Made by a program: the position numbers and the translations under genes. Shown in pieces: positions 55,126 to 64,000 of a stretch of DNA of 64,000 nt. Numbering within the stretch: the stretch's first letter is position 1; each line of letters begins with the position of its first letter. The notes below the pieces were generated by a model, which saw only the letters and a program-made list of their open reading frames with translations, was not told where the DNA came from and ran no database searches. Source of the stretch: Streptococcus respiraculi (lineage in GTDB: Bacteria > Bacillota > Bacilli > Lactobacillales > Streptococcaceae); the NCBI RefSeq assembly GCF_003595525.1, contig NZ_CP022680.1:62001-126000 (forward strand), read 5' to 3'.

Positions 55126-55869
55126 ATGCAGCAGTATTTTGTAAAAGGTGAGGCAGTCTCAAGCCTTGTTATTGAGGACAGGGATACGATTAAGCACATG
55201 TTTCAAGTCATGCGGCTGGCAAAAGATGACCAAGTGGTGCTCGTCTTTGATGATGGTATCAAGCGCTTGGCGCGTGTGGCTGATGAAGAGAAACACCGTT
55301 TTGAGGTGCTGGACGCATTGAAAGACCAGGTTGAATTACCAGTCGAGGTGACGATTGCCTGCGGTTTTCCAAAAGGGGACAAATTAGAATTTCTCGCCCA
55401 GAAAACGACAGAGCTAGGTGCAAGTCAGCTCTGGGGCTTTCCAGCGGATTGGTCGGTAGTCAAGTGGGACGGCAAAAAGATTGCAAAAAAAGTTGAAAAA
55501 CTGCAGAAAATCGCTCTTGGTGCGGCAGAGCAGAGTAAGCGTAATCGAGTGCCTGAGGTGAATGTATTTGCTAGTAAGGCGGAATTTCTAGCGGCGCTTA
55601 ATCAGTTTGATAGGATTCTGATTGCCTATGAAGAGTCGGCTAAGGCAGGTGAGCGGGCGGCTTTGGTAGAAGTTCTATCAAACCTTAGAGGCGGTGAAAA
55701 GATTCTTTTTATCTTTGGGCCTGAAGGTGGATTGTCGCTTGATGAAGTCGCACAATTTGAAACAAAAGGCGGCCACAAGGTCGGTCTTGGTCCACGTATT
55801 ATGCGAGCAGAAACCGCTCCGCTCTATGCTCTATCAGCAGTGAGTTTTGCTTTAGAAATGCAACAATAA
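55126..55869 (+). CDS. rsmE: 16S rRNA (uracil-1498-N3)-methyltransferase
   Basis: A 247-aa SPOUT-class methyltransferase. N-terminal PUA-like domain (1-70), then the knotted domain with KTTELGASQLWGF, FGPEGGLSLDEV (about 197-208) and LGPRIMRAETAPLYALS (about 222-238). Methylates U1498 of 16S rRNA. Starts at the base after the prmA stop. Confidence 0.95.
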   Translation: MQQYFVKGEAVSSLVIEDRDTIKHMFQVMRLAKDDQVVLVFDDGIKRLARVADEEKHRFEVLDALKDQVELPVEVTIACGFPKGDKLEFLAQKTTELGASQLWGFPADWSVVKWDGKKIAKKVEKLQKIALGAAEQSKRNRVPEVNVFASKAEFLAALNQFDRILIAYEESAKAGERAALVEVLSNLRGGEKILFIFGPEGGLSLDEVAQFETKGGHKVGLGPRIMRAETAPLYALSAVSFALEMQQ

Positions 55870-55893
55870 AAAACTTGCGCTTGCAAGTTTTTT
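55868..55893. terminator. bidirectional terminator after rsmE
   Basis: AAAAAACTTGC (55868-55878), GCTT loop, GCAAGTTTTTT (55883-55893), between convergent genes. Confidence 0.9.
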
Positions 55894-56428
55894 ATTGTAT
55901 AAACTTATCTCCGTATTGATGAAGAATCGCGTAGTAAACCTGTTGAGGAGTTTGGCTGCTAGTTGTCAAGATGATGTTAATCAAGGGGAAGCCCATTTTG
56001 AGGTTTGCCTTGGAACTATATTTTTGAAAAGCATTCATCTTTGCCAAATACTTGTCGTTGTCTGCTAGGGTAACAGAGATATAAGTCTGATTGAGATGGG
56101 GTTGGAGGTGGATATACATGATATCCTCCCACGGAATAAAGCCAATCGCAATGGCAGAAGACTTGTCTGTTATGCCCGTATCATCAACGATGAGAATGGG
56201 AGGGAGTTGTTTAGCAAAGATGCGTTTTGTATAAAACGCAAAGGACCAGCCGAAAAAAGCAACTCCAATCACACCAACCAAAATGAACACCAAGGACAGA
56301 ATGGGAAGGTGTAGCTCACTAGAATAGGCAAAAATGCAGAGGCCTGATAGCAAGGTCATAAATAAGGAAAGGATACTCAAGACACAATAGCGGCTTTTCT
56401 TGCTTGTCACAATGATTGGTTGGTTCAT
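55892..56428 (-). CDS. STM3941-like membrane protein of unknown function
   Basis: A 178-aa protein with two hydrophobic segments near the N-terminus (about 13-33 and 40-65) and a cytoplasmic PH-like C-terminal region (FIPWEDIMYIHLQPHLNQTYISV). It looks like the STM3941/YbeM-type family, whose role is not known. Single gene, convergent with rsmE and divergent from relA. Confidence 0.72.
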   Translation of the reverse strand: MNQPIIVTSKKSRYCVLSILSLFMTLLSGLCIFAYSSELHLPILSLVFILVGVIGVAFFGWSFAFYTKRIFAKQLPPILIVDDTGITDKSSAIAIGFIPWEDIMYIHLQPHLNQTYISVTLADNDKYLAKMNAFQKYSSKANLKMGFPLINIILTTSSQTPQQVYYAILHQYGDKFIQ

Positions 56429-56546
56429 GGCTTTCTCCTTTAGAGTATTTTTATTTATTATAGCATAAAGATAGGGTTTGAGCCTTTTTCTTTTTTAGCT
56501 AAAATGGTAAAATAGGAACAATAAACGGCAGGAAAAGGAAGAGAAT

Positions 56547-58748
56547 ATGAAAGAAATCAATCTAACAGGAGAAGATGTCATTGCTCTGACGGCCCAGTAT
56601 ATGCCGGAAGAGGATGTAGCCTTTGTTCGCAAGGCGCTGGATTATGCCGTTGAAGCGCATAGTCAGCAGTTTCGTCAATCAGGCGAGCCTTACATTATCC
56701 ACCCGATTCAGGTGGCGGGGATTTTGGCCGGTTTGCAACTTGATGCGGTGACGGTTGCGTGTGGCTTTTTGCATGATGTGGTCGAAGATACCGATATTAC
56801 ACTAGATGAAATGGAAGCAGAGTTCGGCTCTGATGTACGCATGATTGTAGACGGCGTGACCAAGCTCGGTAAGGTTGAGTACAAGTCGCATGAAGAACAG
56901 TTGGCTGAAAATCATCGCAAGATGTTGATTGCTATGTCTAAGGACATGCGTGTCATCTTGGTCAAACTGGCAGACCGTTTGCACAATATGCGGACCTTGA
57001 AGCATCTGCGTAAAGAAAAGCAAGAGCGCATTTCACGTGAAACAATGGAAATCTATGCACCGCTCGCCCACCGTTTGGGGATCTCTTCCATCAAGTGGGA
57101 ATTGGAAGATATGGCCTTTCGCTATCTGAATGAGACGGAATTTTACAAGATTACGCATCTCATGACGGAAAAGCGTAGGGAACGGGAAGCCTTGGTTAAT
57201 GAGGTAGTCGATAAGATTCGTGAATTTGCGAGTGAACATCATCTCCATGGGCATATCTATGGTCGTCCCAAGCACATTTATTCGATTTATCGGAAAATGC
57301 ACGACAAGAAGAAGCGTTTTGATCAACTTTATGATTTGATTGCCATTCGCTGTATTATGGAAACACCAAGTGATGTGTACGCGATGTTGGGGTATATCCA
57401 TGAGTTGTGGCGTCCGATGCCGGGGCGATTTAAGGATTATATTGCAAATCCTAAGGCAAATGGTTATCAGTCAATTCATACGACAGTTTATGGTCCTAAG
57501 GGGCCGATTGAATTTCAAATTCGAACAGCAGAGATGCACCAGGTGGCAGAATATGGGGTTGCAGCGCACTGGGCCTATAAGCGCGGGGGCAAGGCTATGG
57601 CTAGCCAGCAGGAGCTCAAATGGATCAATAATTTAATTGAATTGCAGGCAGATGCAGGAGATGCGCAGACCTTTGTTGATTCTGTAAAAGACGATATTTT
57701 TACAGAACGAATCTATGTCTTTACACCAGACGGATCGGTGAGGGAACTTCCAAAAGATTCGGTGCCAATTGACTTTGCCTATGAAATTCATACTAAGATT
57801 GGAGAGAAGGCCACAGGAGCCAAGGTCAATGGCCGTATGGTGCCTTTGACAACCAAGCTAAAAACAGGTGACCAAGTCGAGATTATCACAAGTGCCAATT
57901 CTTTTGGTCCTAGTCGTGACTGGGTCAATTTGGTTAAAACCCATAAGGCGCGAAATAAAATCCGTCAATTTTTCAAAAACCAAGACAAGGAACTATCCAT
58001 TACCAAGGGGCGTGAAATGGTGCAAACGCTCTTACAAGAGCACGGTTATGTGGCCAATCAGTATCTTGACCGCAAGCACCTAGATGATGTCCTACAAAAA
58101 ACAAGTTATAAGACAGATGATGCTCTTTTTGCAGCTGTTGGCTTCGGAGAAATTTCTGCCATGGCTGTCTTTAACCGTTTAACAGAAAAAGAGCGCAGAG
58201 AAGCAGAACGGGCCAAGGCAAAAGCGGTAGCAGATGAATTGGTGAATGGTGGAGAAGTTAAACAAGACAATAAGGATAGTCTAAAGATTCGCCACGAAGG
58301 TGGGGTTGTCATAGAAGGGGCTTCTGGGCTCTTGATTCGCCTTGCCAAGTGTTGTAATCCAGTACCAGGTGATGAGATTACAGGCTACATTACAAAAGGA
58401 CGCGGTGTGGCAGTTCACCGTGCGGACTGTATGAACCTGAAAAGTCAGGAAAACTATGAAGTACGTCTGATTGATGTATCGTGGGAAGATGAGCCATCCA
58501 GTAAGGAATATATGGCCAATATTGATATTTATGGTCTCAACCGCTCAGGTCTTCTCAACGATGTCTTAAAAGTCTTGACCAATTCGAGCAAGAATATCTC
58601 TTCTGTCAATGCGCAACCGACAAAGGATATGAAATTTGCGACCATTCACGTCTCCTTTGGGATTCCAAATCTAGCAACCTTGACCAGCGTTGTGGATAAG
58701 ATTAAGTCTGTGCCAGAAGTGTATTCGGTCAAACGGACAAATGGGTAG
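56547..58748 (+). CDS. relA: bifunctional (p)ppGpp synthetase/hydrolase, long RSH
   Basis: A 733-aa Rel enzyme. Hydrolase HD domain (about 25-180, FLHDVVEDT at 73-81), synthetase domain (about 230-340, [21 protein letters not shown]), TGS domain (about 390-450, [20 protein letters not shown]), zinc-finger/CC region with KCCNPVPGD, and the C-terminal ACT domain (about 660-730). Both catalytic sites look intact. It sets the stringent-response alarmone level. dtd follows after 8 bp. Confidence 0.96.
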   Translation: MKEINLTGEDVIALTAQYMPEEDVAFVRKALDYAVEAHSQQFRQSGEPYIIHPIQVAGILAGLQLDAVTVACGFLHDVVEDTDITLDEMEAEFGSDVRMIVDGVTKLGKVEYKSHEEQLAENHRKMLIAMSKDMRVILVKLADRLHNMRTLKHLRKEKQERISRETMEIYAPLAHRLGISSIKWELEDMAFRYLNETEFYKITHLMTEKRREREALVNEVVDKIREFASEHHLHGHIYGRPKHIYSIYRKMHDKKKRFDQLYDLIAIRCIMETPSDVYAMLGYIHELWRPMPGRFKDYIANPKANGYQSIHTTVYGPKGPIEFQIRTAEMHQVAEYGVAAHWAYKRGGKAMASQQELKWINNLIELQADAGDAQTFVDSVKDDIFTERIYVFTPDGSVRELPKDSVPIDFAYEIHTKIGEKATGAKVNGRMVPLTTKLKTGDQVEIITSANSFGPSRDWVNLVKTHKARNKIRQFFKNQDKELSITKGREMVQTLLQEHGYVANQYLDRKHLDDVLQKTSYKTDDALFAAVGFGEISAMAVFNRLTEKERREAERAKAKAVADELVNGGEVKQDNKDSLKIRHEGGVVIEGASGLLIRLAKCCNPVPGDEITGYITKGRGVAVHRADCMNLKSQENYEVRLIDVSWEDEPSSKEYMANIDIYGLNRSGLLNDVLKVLTNSSKNISSVNAQPTKDMKFATIHVSFGIPNLATLTSVVDKIKSVPEVYSVKRTNG

Positions 58749-58756
58749 GTAAGAAT

Positions 58757-59200
58757 ATGAAACTAGTCATCCAGCGAGTGAGTGAGGCTTCTGTAGCGAT
58801 TGACGGAAAAGTTCACGGTCACATTCAGCAAGGGCTCCTTTTACTAGTCGGTGTTGGACCTGATGATTGCAAAGAAGATGTAGACTATGCAGTCAGAAAG
58901 ATTGCTAATATGCGGATTTTTTCTGATGAAGAAGGAAAAATGAACCGCTCTGTGCAAGATATTGAGGGGCAAATCTTATCCATTTCGCAGTTTACCTTAT
59001 TTGCGAATACGAAAAAAGGGAATCGTCCAGCCTTTACAGGAGCTGCTGCGCCAGATCTTGCAAATGACCTCTATAAGGCCTTGAATCAGGCACTAAATCA
59101 ATTTGTTCCTGTCCAGACAGGAATCTTTGCGGCGGATATGCAGGTTTCGCTTGTCAATGACGGTCCAGTTACGATTTTACTGGACACTAAGGATAGATAA
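58757..59200 (+). CDS. dtd: D-aminoacyl-tRNA deacylase
   Basis: A 147-aa enzyme that hydrolyses D-amino acids from tRNA. Active-site motifs [17 protein letters not shown] (about 77-93) and [11 protein letters not shown] (about 130-140, the Gly-Pro motif) are present. Coupled to relA, as in most Firmicutes. Confidence 0.95.
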   Translation: MKLVIQRVSEASVAIDGKVHGHIQQGLLLLVGVGPDDCKEDVDYAVRKIANMRIFSDEEGKMNRSVQDIEGQILSISQFTLFANTKKGNRPAFTGAAAPDLANDLYKALNQALNQFVPVQTGIFAADMQVSLVNDGPVTILLDTKDR

Positions 59201-59230
59201 TACGGATTGATTATCCAAATAGCAGATTTT

Positions 59231-59334
59231 ATACTCGTCAAAAATCAAAGTCTGGCGTCGTTAACTCACCTTGCTGAACTTCAGTTCTAGCTACGATTTT
59301 GTTGCCTAGTCAGATTTTGATTTTTATAGAGTAT
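59231..59334. repeat. modular repeat element with ATACTC ends, copy 3 (104 bp, minimal)
   Basis: ATACTCGTCAAAAATCAAAG at the left and TTTTGATTTTTATAGAGTAT at the right, as in copy 1, but with none of the 52-bp or 60-bp units between. GTCGTTAACTCACCTTGCT follows the left end as in copy 1. It shows what the element looks like without arrays. Confidence 0.8.
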
Positions 59335-59359
59335 TACAATCAGTTATAAATGAATAAAG

Positions 59360-59404
59360 AAAAGACCTAGACGGGCGTTTTAAAGAACGGGTTCTAGGTC
59401 TTTT
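59360..59404. terminator. terminator between dtd and DtxR-family gene
   Basis: AAAAGACCTAG (59360-59370) and CTAGGTCTTTT (59394-59404), an 11-bp stem with a long loop, between convergent genes. Confidence 0.78.
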
Positions 59405-60050
59405 ACTGTATTTCGATGTATAATTCTTTGGCAATAGCAAAGGGAATGGCAATTCGTTGGTTCTTGCATTCAATCAGAATGTTTTGGGTGAAGGTATCGA
59501 TTTGTTGCACGGTGAAGGTATCATTTATAGCTAAATCAACCTGCTCTAGGTACTGAAGGAGTGGGAAAGAATCATGGATACGCACCAATTGATAATTTCC
59601 AGGCTGTGTGACTTCTTCTAGGGTTTGTTGGTATTGCTCGGTTAAGAGCTGATCTTTTTGGGGAATCGTGCCACCGTGTGGACAAGTCTGAGGGGCTCCT
59701 AGGAAGGTATCTAGTTGATCAATAAAGTAATCAGACACAGTATGTTCCAACACTTCAGCTTCTTCGTGGAGCTGATTGGTGGTATAGCCAAGGTGTTCAA
59801 GGAGAAAGACCTCTATCAGGCGGTGTTTGCGGTAAAGGCGCGCAATAGTTTGGTGTCCTAGTGGAGTAAGGAGATAGCCAGCCTGTTTATCTTTTTGAAT
59901 CAGCTTTTCTTCAATCATTCGCTTGGCCATTTCAGTTACAGCAGGCGGTGAGACCTGCATCTTTTCAGCGATTTCTTTATTGGTAATTTTGGGAGTGCGT
60001 GTACTAATTTCGTAGATGCACTTTAAATAATCTTCTTTATTAGGAGTCAT
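59403..60050 (-). CDS. DtxR/MntR-family metal-dependent repressor
   Basis: A 215-aa regulator. N-terminal winged helix (1-70, ITNKEIAEKMQVSPPAVTEMAKRM), metal-binding dimerisation domain (about 71-140, HRLIEVFLLEHLGY; EEAEVLEHTVSDYF; CPHGGTIP) and a C-terminal FeoA/SH3-like domain (about 150-215). Matches the ScaR/SloR/MtsR/PsaR/TroR group that represses Mn transporters. The likely target is the operator at 63054-63075 before the transporter operon 450 bp away. Confidence 0.92.
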   Translation of the reverse strand: MTPNKEDYLKCIYEISTRTPKITNKEIAEKMQVSPPAVTEMAKRMIEEKLIQKDKQAGYLLTPLGHQTIARLYRKHRLIEVFLLEHLGYTTNQLHEEAEVLEHTVSDYFIDQLDTFLGAPQTCPHGGTIPQKDQLLTEQYQQTLEEVTQPGNYQLVRIHDSFPLLQYLEQVDLAINDTFTVQQIDTFTQNILIECKNQRIAIPFAIAKELYIEIQ

Positions 60051-60388
60051 TTGTTATCCTCTCTATCATTATATCTAGTATAACAAAAATTAGGCTGAAA
60101 AGTAAGAAACCTGATTACATATCAGAATGAGTAAAAAATCAAACTCCTATTTCACTAGGAGACAAGGCTCCAGCAAAAGAGGGGTTTGATCAAATGCCTA
60201 CTCTATGAATATGGATCTCTGATAGAATTGCTCGTGGCAGGTATTGGGAATAGTCTGTGAAGCAATTATCGTTAGATGTTCAAAGAGTATAAGGGATGTT
60301 CCAAGGAGTGAAACAGCTCTATCAAGGAGAGAAGCTATAAGAGGTATGTTCGGCTGATGATGCCAACTAGGATCGAATGAATGATGCT
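60051..60388. other. non-coding stretch, possibly decayed sequence
   Basis: No credible ORF on either strand. It holds the promoter of the DtxR-family gene (minus strand TATACT near 60082) and an inverted repeat ATCAAACTCCT/AGGGGTTTGAT (60138-60190) with a small hairpin TCCTA/TAGGA inside. The rest looks like degraded sequence that I cannot identify. Confidence 0.45.
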
Positions 60389-60459
60389 TATAGTGAATTG
60401 AATAAAGGTTAGGACATCGTTCAGTCGCTTTGATGAACGTCCGTTCTCAATCCACTATA
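60389..60459. repeat. RUP-like repeat, copy 3 (71 bp)
   Basis: TATAGTGAATTGA at the left and TCAATCCACTATA at the right, both intact, around a shortened centre (AGGACATCGTTCAGTCGCTT). The stretch between GAACGTCC and GTTCTCAATCC is lost relative to copy 1. Confidence 0.75.
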
Positions 60460-60500
60460 TAACCTTGCTAGGCTCATCACTCGAGGAACAGGCCAATAAA

Positions 60501-61430
60501 CTATTTTGCTAAGCCTTCTGCGATTTTGTCCAAATTCCATTTCATCATGGCGTAGTAGCTGTCTCCTTCTTCTCCTTCTTCAGCGACAGAGTCTGTGAAG
60601 ATTTTTTCATAAATCGGGATATTGGTATCTTTTGAGACAGTTTTCATTGGACGATCGTCAACACTGCTTTCAACAAAGAGGGAAGAAACCTTGGTTTGGC
60701 GTAGTTTTTCTACTAAACTCTTGATTTGGTCAGGAGTGCCTTCTTCTTCTGTGTTGATTTCCCAAATGTAAGCAGATGGGACTTGGTAGGCTTTAGAGAA
60801 GTATTTGAAACATCCTTCACTAGTGACAATCATTTTCTTTTCAGCAGGAATGTTGTTGAATTTTTCTTTGGCTTCCTTGTCGAGAGTGCTGAGTTTTTCA
60901 AGATAGGTAGCTAAGTTTTTTTCGTAGGTTTCCTTGTTGTCAGGGTCTTTGGCAATCAATTGTTTGGCAATATTTTGGGCATAAATCATACCGTTTTCTA
61001 GGTTAAGCCAAGCATGCGGGTCTTCCTTACCTTTTTCATTTTGTCCTTCAAGGTAGATGACTTCAACGCCATCGCTCACTGCAAAATAATCTTTGTTTTC
61101 TGTTTTCTTAGCATTCTGGACTAATTTTGTGAACCAAGCATTTCCACCGGTCTCAAGGTTAATACCGTTGTAGAAAATAAGGTCTGCTTGAGATGTCTTT
61201 TTCACATCTTCAGGTAAGGGTTCGTATTCGTGAGGATCTTGCCCAACGGGTACGATACTGTGCAAATCAATTTTATCCCCTGCAATATTTTTGGTCATAT
61301 CGGCAATGATGGAATTGGTTGTGACAACCTTTAATTTGCCGTGTTCGGCTGTTTTGTTGCTACTGGTTGAGCAAGCTGCAAGCCCAAAAATTGCAAAGAC
61401 TGCAAGGGCTAAGATAGAGAGTTTTTTCAT
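60501..61430 (-). CDS. metal-binding lipoprotein of Mn/Zn ABC transporter (PsaA/TroA type)
   Basis: A 309-aa cluster A-I substrate-binding lipoprotein. Signal peptide ends in LAAC (Cys about 20). Metal ligands of PsaA are recognisable: His in [11 protein letters not shown] (about 67), His in [12 protein letters not shown] (about 139), Glu in [12 protein letters not shown] (about 205) and Asp in [16 protein letters not shown] (about 280). The HHED ligand set and the lack of a His-rich loop favour manganese over zinc. Last gene of the ATPase-permease-lipoprotein run. In S. suis the homologue is called TroA. Confidence 0.93.
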   Translation of the reverse strand: MKKLSILALAVFAIFGLAACSTSSNKTAEHGKLKVVTTNSIIADMTKNIAGDKIDLHSIVPVGQDPHEYEPLPEDVKKTSQADLIFYNGINLETGGNAWFTKLVQNAKKTENKDYFAVSDGVEVIYLEGQNEKGKEDPHAWLNLENGMIYAQNIAKQLIAKDPDNKETYEKNLATYLEKLSTLDKEAKEKFNNIPAEKKMIVTSEGCFKYFSKAYQVPSAYIWEINTEEEGTPDQIKSLVEKLRQTKVSSLFVESSVDDRPMKTVSKDTNIPIYEKIFTDSVAEEGEEGDSYYAMMKWNLDKIAEGLAK

Positions 61431-61440
61431 TAAGTTCTCC

Positions 61441-62292
61441 TTATGAATGAGACGACTTTTTGATGTAGCGCATCAAGATTCCCTGTTTTGGGGCAAAAAG
61501 AAAGCTTATCAAAAAGAAAGTGGCTGAAGTCAGCACGATACTGGAACCCGCGGCAATATTAAAACTATATCCGATAAAGAGTCCAACAATAGAAGCAAGA
61601 GCTCCCAAGGTGGAGGATAGGAAAATCATGGTTTTAAGACTGTTTGCATAGAGATAGGCAGTAGCGGCTGGTGTAATCAGCATGGCAACAATGAGAATGG
61701 TTCCGACACTTTGCATGGCTGTGACCGAAACCAAGGTCAGCAAAATCATGAGTAGATAATGGTATGCATTAACTGGCATGCCCATGGATTTTGCAAGTAA
61801 GGGGTCAAAAGAGGTTATCAAGAGTGGCTTAAAGAAGAAGAGAATGACTAGAAGAACGAAAATGGCGACGCCAATTGTAATCCATTTATCCACATCTTGT
61901 ACGGCCAAGATATTCCCAAATAAAATATGAAATAAATCAGTCGAGCTATTGGCTACACCGATGAGAATAACCCCTAGAGCCAAAAAGGCTGAGAAGGTAA
62001 TTCCGATAGCGGTATCGCTCTTGATAATACTATTTCCCTTGATATATGTAATCATGACCGATGCGAGAAGGCCAAAGGCAATCGCACCGATGAAAAAGTT
62101 AATGCCTAAGATATAAGAAAGAGCAACGCCTGGTAAAACGGCATGAGAAATTGCATCTCCCATGAGTGACAAGCCCCGTAAGATAATAAAGCAACCAACA
62201 GCTCCAGCGACAATACCAATGACAATGGCGGTCACCACAGCATTTTGCAGAAAGTGAAAGCTATGCAAGCCCTCGATAAATTCTTGAATCAT
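61441..62292 (-). CDS. Mn/Zn ABC transporter permease
   Basis: A 283-aa polytopic permease of the ABC-3 family (ZnuB/PsaC/MtsC type) with about eight hydrophobic segments. [23 protein letters not shown] is the family signature (about 38-60). It overlaps the ATPase gene by 4 bp and precedes the lipoprotein gene by 10 bp. Confidence 0.93.
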   Translation of the reverse strand: MIQEFIEGLHSFHFLQNAVVTAIVIGIVAGAVGCFIILRGLSLMGDAISHAVLPGVALSYILGINFFIGAIAFGLLASVMITYIKGNSIIKSDTAIGITFSAFLALGVILIGVANSSTDLFHILFGNILAVQDVDKWITIGVAIFVLLVILFFFKPLLITSFDPLLAKSMGMPVNAYHYLLMILLTLVSVTAMQSVGTILIVAMLITPAATAYLYANSLKTMIFLSSTLGALASIVGLFIGYSFNIAAGSSIVLTSATFFLISFLFAPKQGILMRYIKKSSHS

Positions 62293-63017
62293 TTTGCTTC
62301 ATCCTCCATTAGTATCACATGATTGCCATAGGCTACTTGGAGATTCTTCTTGGTGAAGGTAGTCTCTGTTTTTCCAAAGGCAATGAGTTTACGGTTTAGA
62401 AGAAGCACGTGGTCAAAATAGTGTTTGACCTTGTCCAAATCATGGTGGACGATTAGAATGGTTTTTCCTTCTGCCTTGAGCTGTCTAAGCGTGGTCATTA
62501 TGATTTCTTCGCTGACAGAATCAATTCCTACGAATGGTTCATCCAGAAAGATGTAATCTGCTTCCTGTACTAAGCAACGTGCGATGAGAACGCGTTGGAA
62601 TTGCCCACCGGAAAGCTCGCTAATTTGACGGTCAGCGTACTCTTTCAAGCCAACTAAATCAAGAGCTGTTTCAACCTTTTTCCAGTGGCTCGTTTTTAGG
62701 CGTTCAAAAAATGTAATTTTAGGATAAAGACCTAGTGATACACATTCTTTAACGGTAATTGGAAAGGTAAAGTCAATCGCAGCTTTTTGCTCAACGTAGG
62801 CAATCTTTCCACGCTGCTTACGAATATCCTTGCCGTCTAGGATTGTTTTTCCGTCATGGTCAATAATATGGAGCATGGCCTTCAATAAAGTTGATTTCCC
62901 CGCTCCATTTGGCCCTAAAATTCCTGTAATAGTCGGACCTTGGATCCGTAAATTGATTGCGTCCAGCGCTAATACCTGATGGTAGCGGACACTGAGTTGT
63001 TCTATTTCGATCATCAT
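62289..63017 (-). CDS. Mn/Zn ABC transporter ATP-binding protein
   Basis: A 242-aa ABC ATPase. Walker [10 protein letters not shown] (about 35-43), signature LSGGQFQR (about 135-142), Walker [13 protein letters not shown] and switch His in IVHHDLD. Energises the permease at 61441. First gene of the operon; its promoter is covered by the DtxR-family operator. Confidence 0.94.
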   Translation of the reverse strand: MMIEIEQLSVRYHQVLALDAINLRIQGPTITGILGPNGAGKSTLLKAMLHIIDHDGKTILDGKDIRKQRGKIAYVEQKAAIDFTFPITVKECVSLGLYPKITFFERLKTSHWKKVETALDLVGLKEYADRQISELSGGQFQRVLIARCLVQEADYIFLDEPFVGIDSVSEEIIMTTLRQLKAEGKTILIVHHDLDKVKHYFDHVLLLNRKLIAFGKTETTFTKKNLQVAYGNHVILMEDEAK

Positions 63018-63037
63018 TCATACCTCGTATATTTTTT

Positions 63038-63075
63038 AATATACCTTAATTTAAAAATTAAGTCAAGTTAATTTT
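63038..63075 (-). promoter_or_regulatory. promoter and metalloregulator operator of the transporter operon
   Basis: On the minus strand TTGACT (63066-63061), 17-bp spacer, TATATT (63043-63038). A 22-bp imperfect palindrome with arms AAAATTAA and TTAATTTT (63054-63075) overlaps the -35. It resembles the AATTAACTTGACTTAATT-type sites bound by SloR/PsaR/MtsR proteins. Confidence 0.8.
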
Positions 63076-63239
63076 TTTAAAAAATAACATTTTTTTCAAT
63101 TTCAAAAGGCAGAAAGTGAGGTATGTGAGCATTTTCTAATTTTTTAGTGCAAATCAGGGAAAATGTGAGGAAATATCTGCAATTTTTTTGGCTTTCTGCT
63201 ATCATATAGATAGAAAAAAGAAAAGAAAAGAGGTAGCAT

Positions 63240-64000
63240 ATGGTACGGTTACAAGATGATTTTTATGAAGCAATCAATGGTAGTTGGGCAGAAACAGCTG
63301 TTATTCCAAATGACAAGCCTGTAACAGGCGGTTTTATCGACTTGCATGATGAGATTGAGGACTTGATGCTGTCAACAACAGCCAAGTGGTTAAAAGGTGA
63401 AGAAGCTCCTGAAGACAGCGTGCTTCAAAATTTTATCAAATACCACCGCTTAGCAGCAGACCATGAAAAAAGAGAAGCAGATGGTATTGCGCCAGCTCTT
63501 TCTTTGATTGAAGAATATAAAAATCTTCAGTCTTTTGCAGATTTTGTGGAAAAAATGGCTGCATTTGAATTGGCCGGAAAACCAAATGGTCTGCCGTTTG
63601 GCATTGCGCCTGACTTTATGGATGCTAAGACCAATGTCCTTTGGGCAGGTGAGCCAAGCACTATCTTACCAGATACGACCTACTATGCAGAAGACCACCC
63701 ACAAAAAGCAGAGTTATTGGCTCTTTGGCGTCAGTCAGAGACAGATGTGCTTCGCAAATTTGACTTTTCAGATGAAGAAATTACGGATTTATTAGATAAA
63801 GTGGAAGAGTTGGATGCGCGTGTGGCAAACATCGTTCTGTCAAACGAAGAGCAATCGGAGTATGTCAAACTCTATCATCCGTATGCATTTGCGGATTTTG
63901 CAGCACTTGTTCCAACGCTTCCGTTAGACAGTTTCTTTATGCAGGTCATGGGTCAAGTCCCAGACAAGATTATTGTGGAAAATCCTCGTTTCTGGGAAGC
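63240..64000 (+). CDS. pepO: M13-family endopeptidase PepO (N-terminal part)
   Basis: The first 253 codons of a zinc metallopeptidase of the neprilysin family, cut by the window end. The N-terminus (DDFYEAINGSWAETAVIPNDKP) and FDLHD-type segment are typical of streptococcal PepO. The catalytic HExxH region would lie beyond the window. No signal peptide, as in other streptococcal PepO proteins. ATG at 63240 follows AAAGAGGTAGCAT. Confidence 0.92.
   Translation, partial: MVRLQDDFYEAINGSWAETAVIPNDKPVTGGFIDLHDEIEDLMLSTTAKWLKGEEAPEDSVLQNFIKYHRLAADHEKREADGIAPALSLIEEYKNLQSFADFVEKMAAFELAGKPNGLPFGIAPDFMDAKTNVLWAGEPSTILPDTTYYAEDHPQKAELLALWRQSETDVLRKFDFSDEEITDLLDKVEELDARVANIVLSNEEQSEYVKLYHPYAFADFAALVPTLPLDSFFMQVMGQVPDKIIVENPRFWE

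Noticed and set aside
60191..60388. Transposase or other gene remnant
   Set aside because: Short open stretches are seen in several frames, but none gives a recognisable segment.

Overview
The window looks like a chromosomal segment of a Streptococcus, most like the S. suis group. It is low in GC, its ORFs are densely packed with good Shine-Dalgarno sites, and it carries streptococcal gene neighbourhoods: malR-malA-malDCX divergent from malQ, mutS/mutL-lmrP-ruvA-tag-cinA-recA-spx-ireB-ruvX, nrdD-GNAT-nrdG, and rarA-DUF3013-prmA-rsmE-relA-dtd. The species is inferred from gene content only.

Layout. 1-9 kb is a carbohydrate/glycoconjugate block: a LytTR response regulator, a membrane-anchored GH3 enzyme with permuted domains, a GtrA-like protein, a soluble GH3 beta-glucosidase, a GT2 glycosyltransferase and an aldo/keto reductase. 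The promoters of the two GH3 genes share a near-identical layout (direct repeats 21 bp apart, then a cre-like site), so they are probably controlled together. 9-13 kb holds aspS, a YitT-family protein and nrdI. 13-23 kb is the maltodextrin locus (pulA, malR, malA, malD, malC, malX; malQ divergent), with MalR/cre operators between malX and malQ and about 700 bp of repeats inserted between malD and malA. 23-40 kb is mostly housekeeping: argS/argR, mismatch repair, recombination, recA, spx, ireB-ruvX-DUF1292.

40-44.4 kb is the most accessory part. It has an intact ISL3-family element with an 8-bp target duplication, then a ComR-like regulator followed at once by a tiny ORF encoding a double-tryptophan peptide with its own promoter, inverted repeat and terminator. 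This is a candidate peptide-pheromone cassette and the most interesting item in the window. After it come folC and a repeat element that supplies the folC stop codon.

44.4-50.8 kb holds a polytopic membrane protein, the anaerobic ribonucleotide reductase operon (NrdR box, nrdD, a 45-aa protein, a GNAT, nrdG) and glf. 51 kb has tRNA-Lys(CTT) directly behind a probable 6S RNA. 51.4-59.2 kb carries rarA, DUF3013, a GIY-YIG protein, prmA, rsmE, relA and dtd. 59.4-63 kb is a Mn/Zn-type ABC transporter with a DtxR-family regulator. The window ends inside pepO.

Three repeat families recur: a 71-105 bp RUP-like repeat with TATAGTG ends (3 copies), a modular element with ATACTC ends (3 copies, 104 to 596 bp, carrying 52-bp and 60-bp internal tandem units), and a 50-bp-period hairpin array next to the IS.
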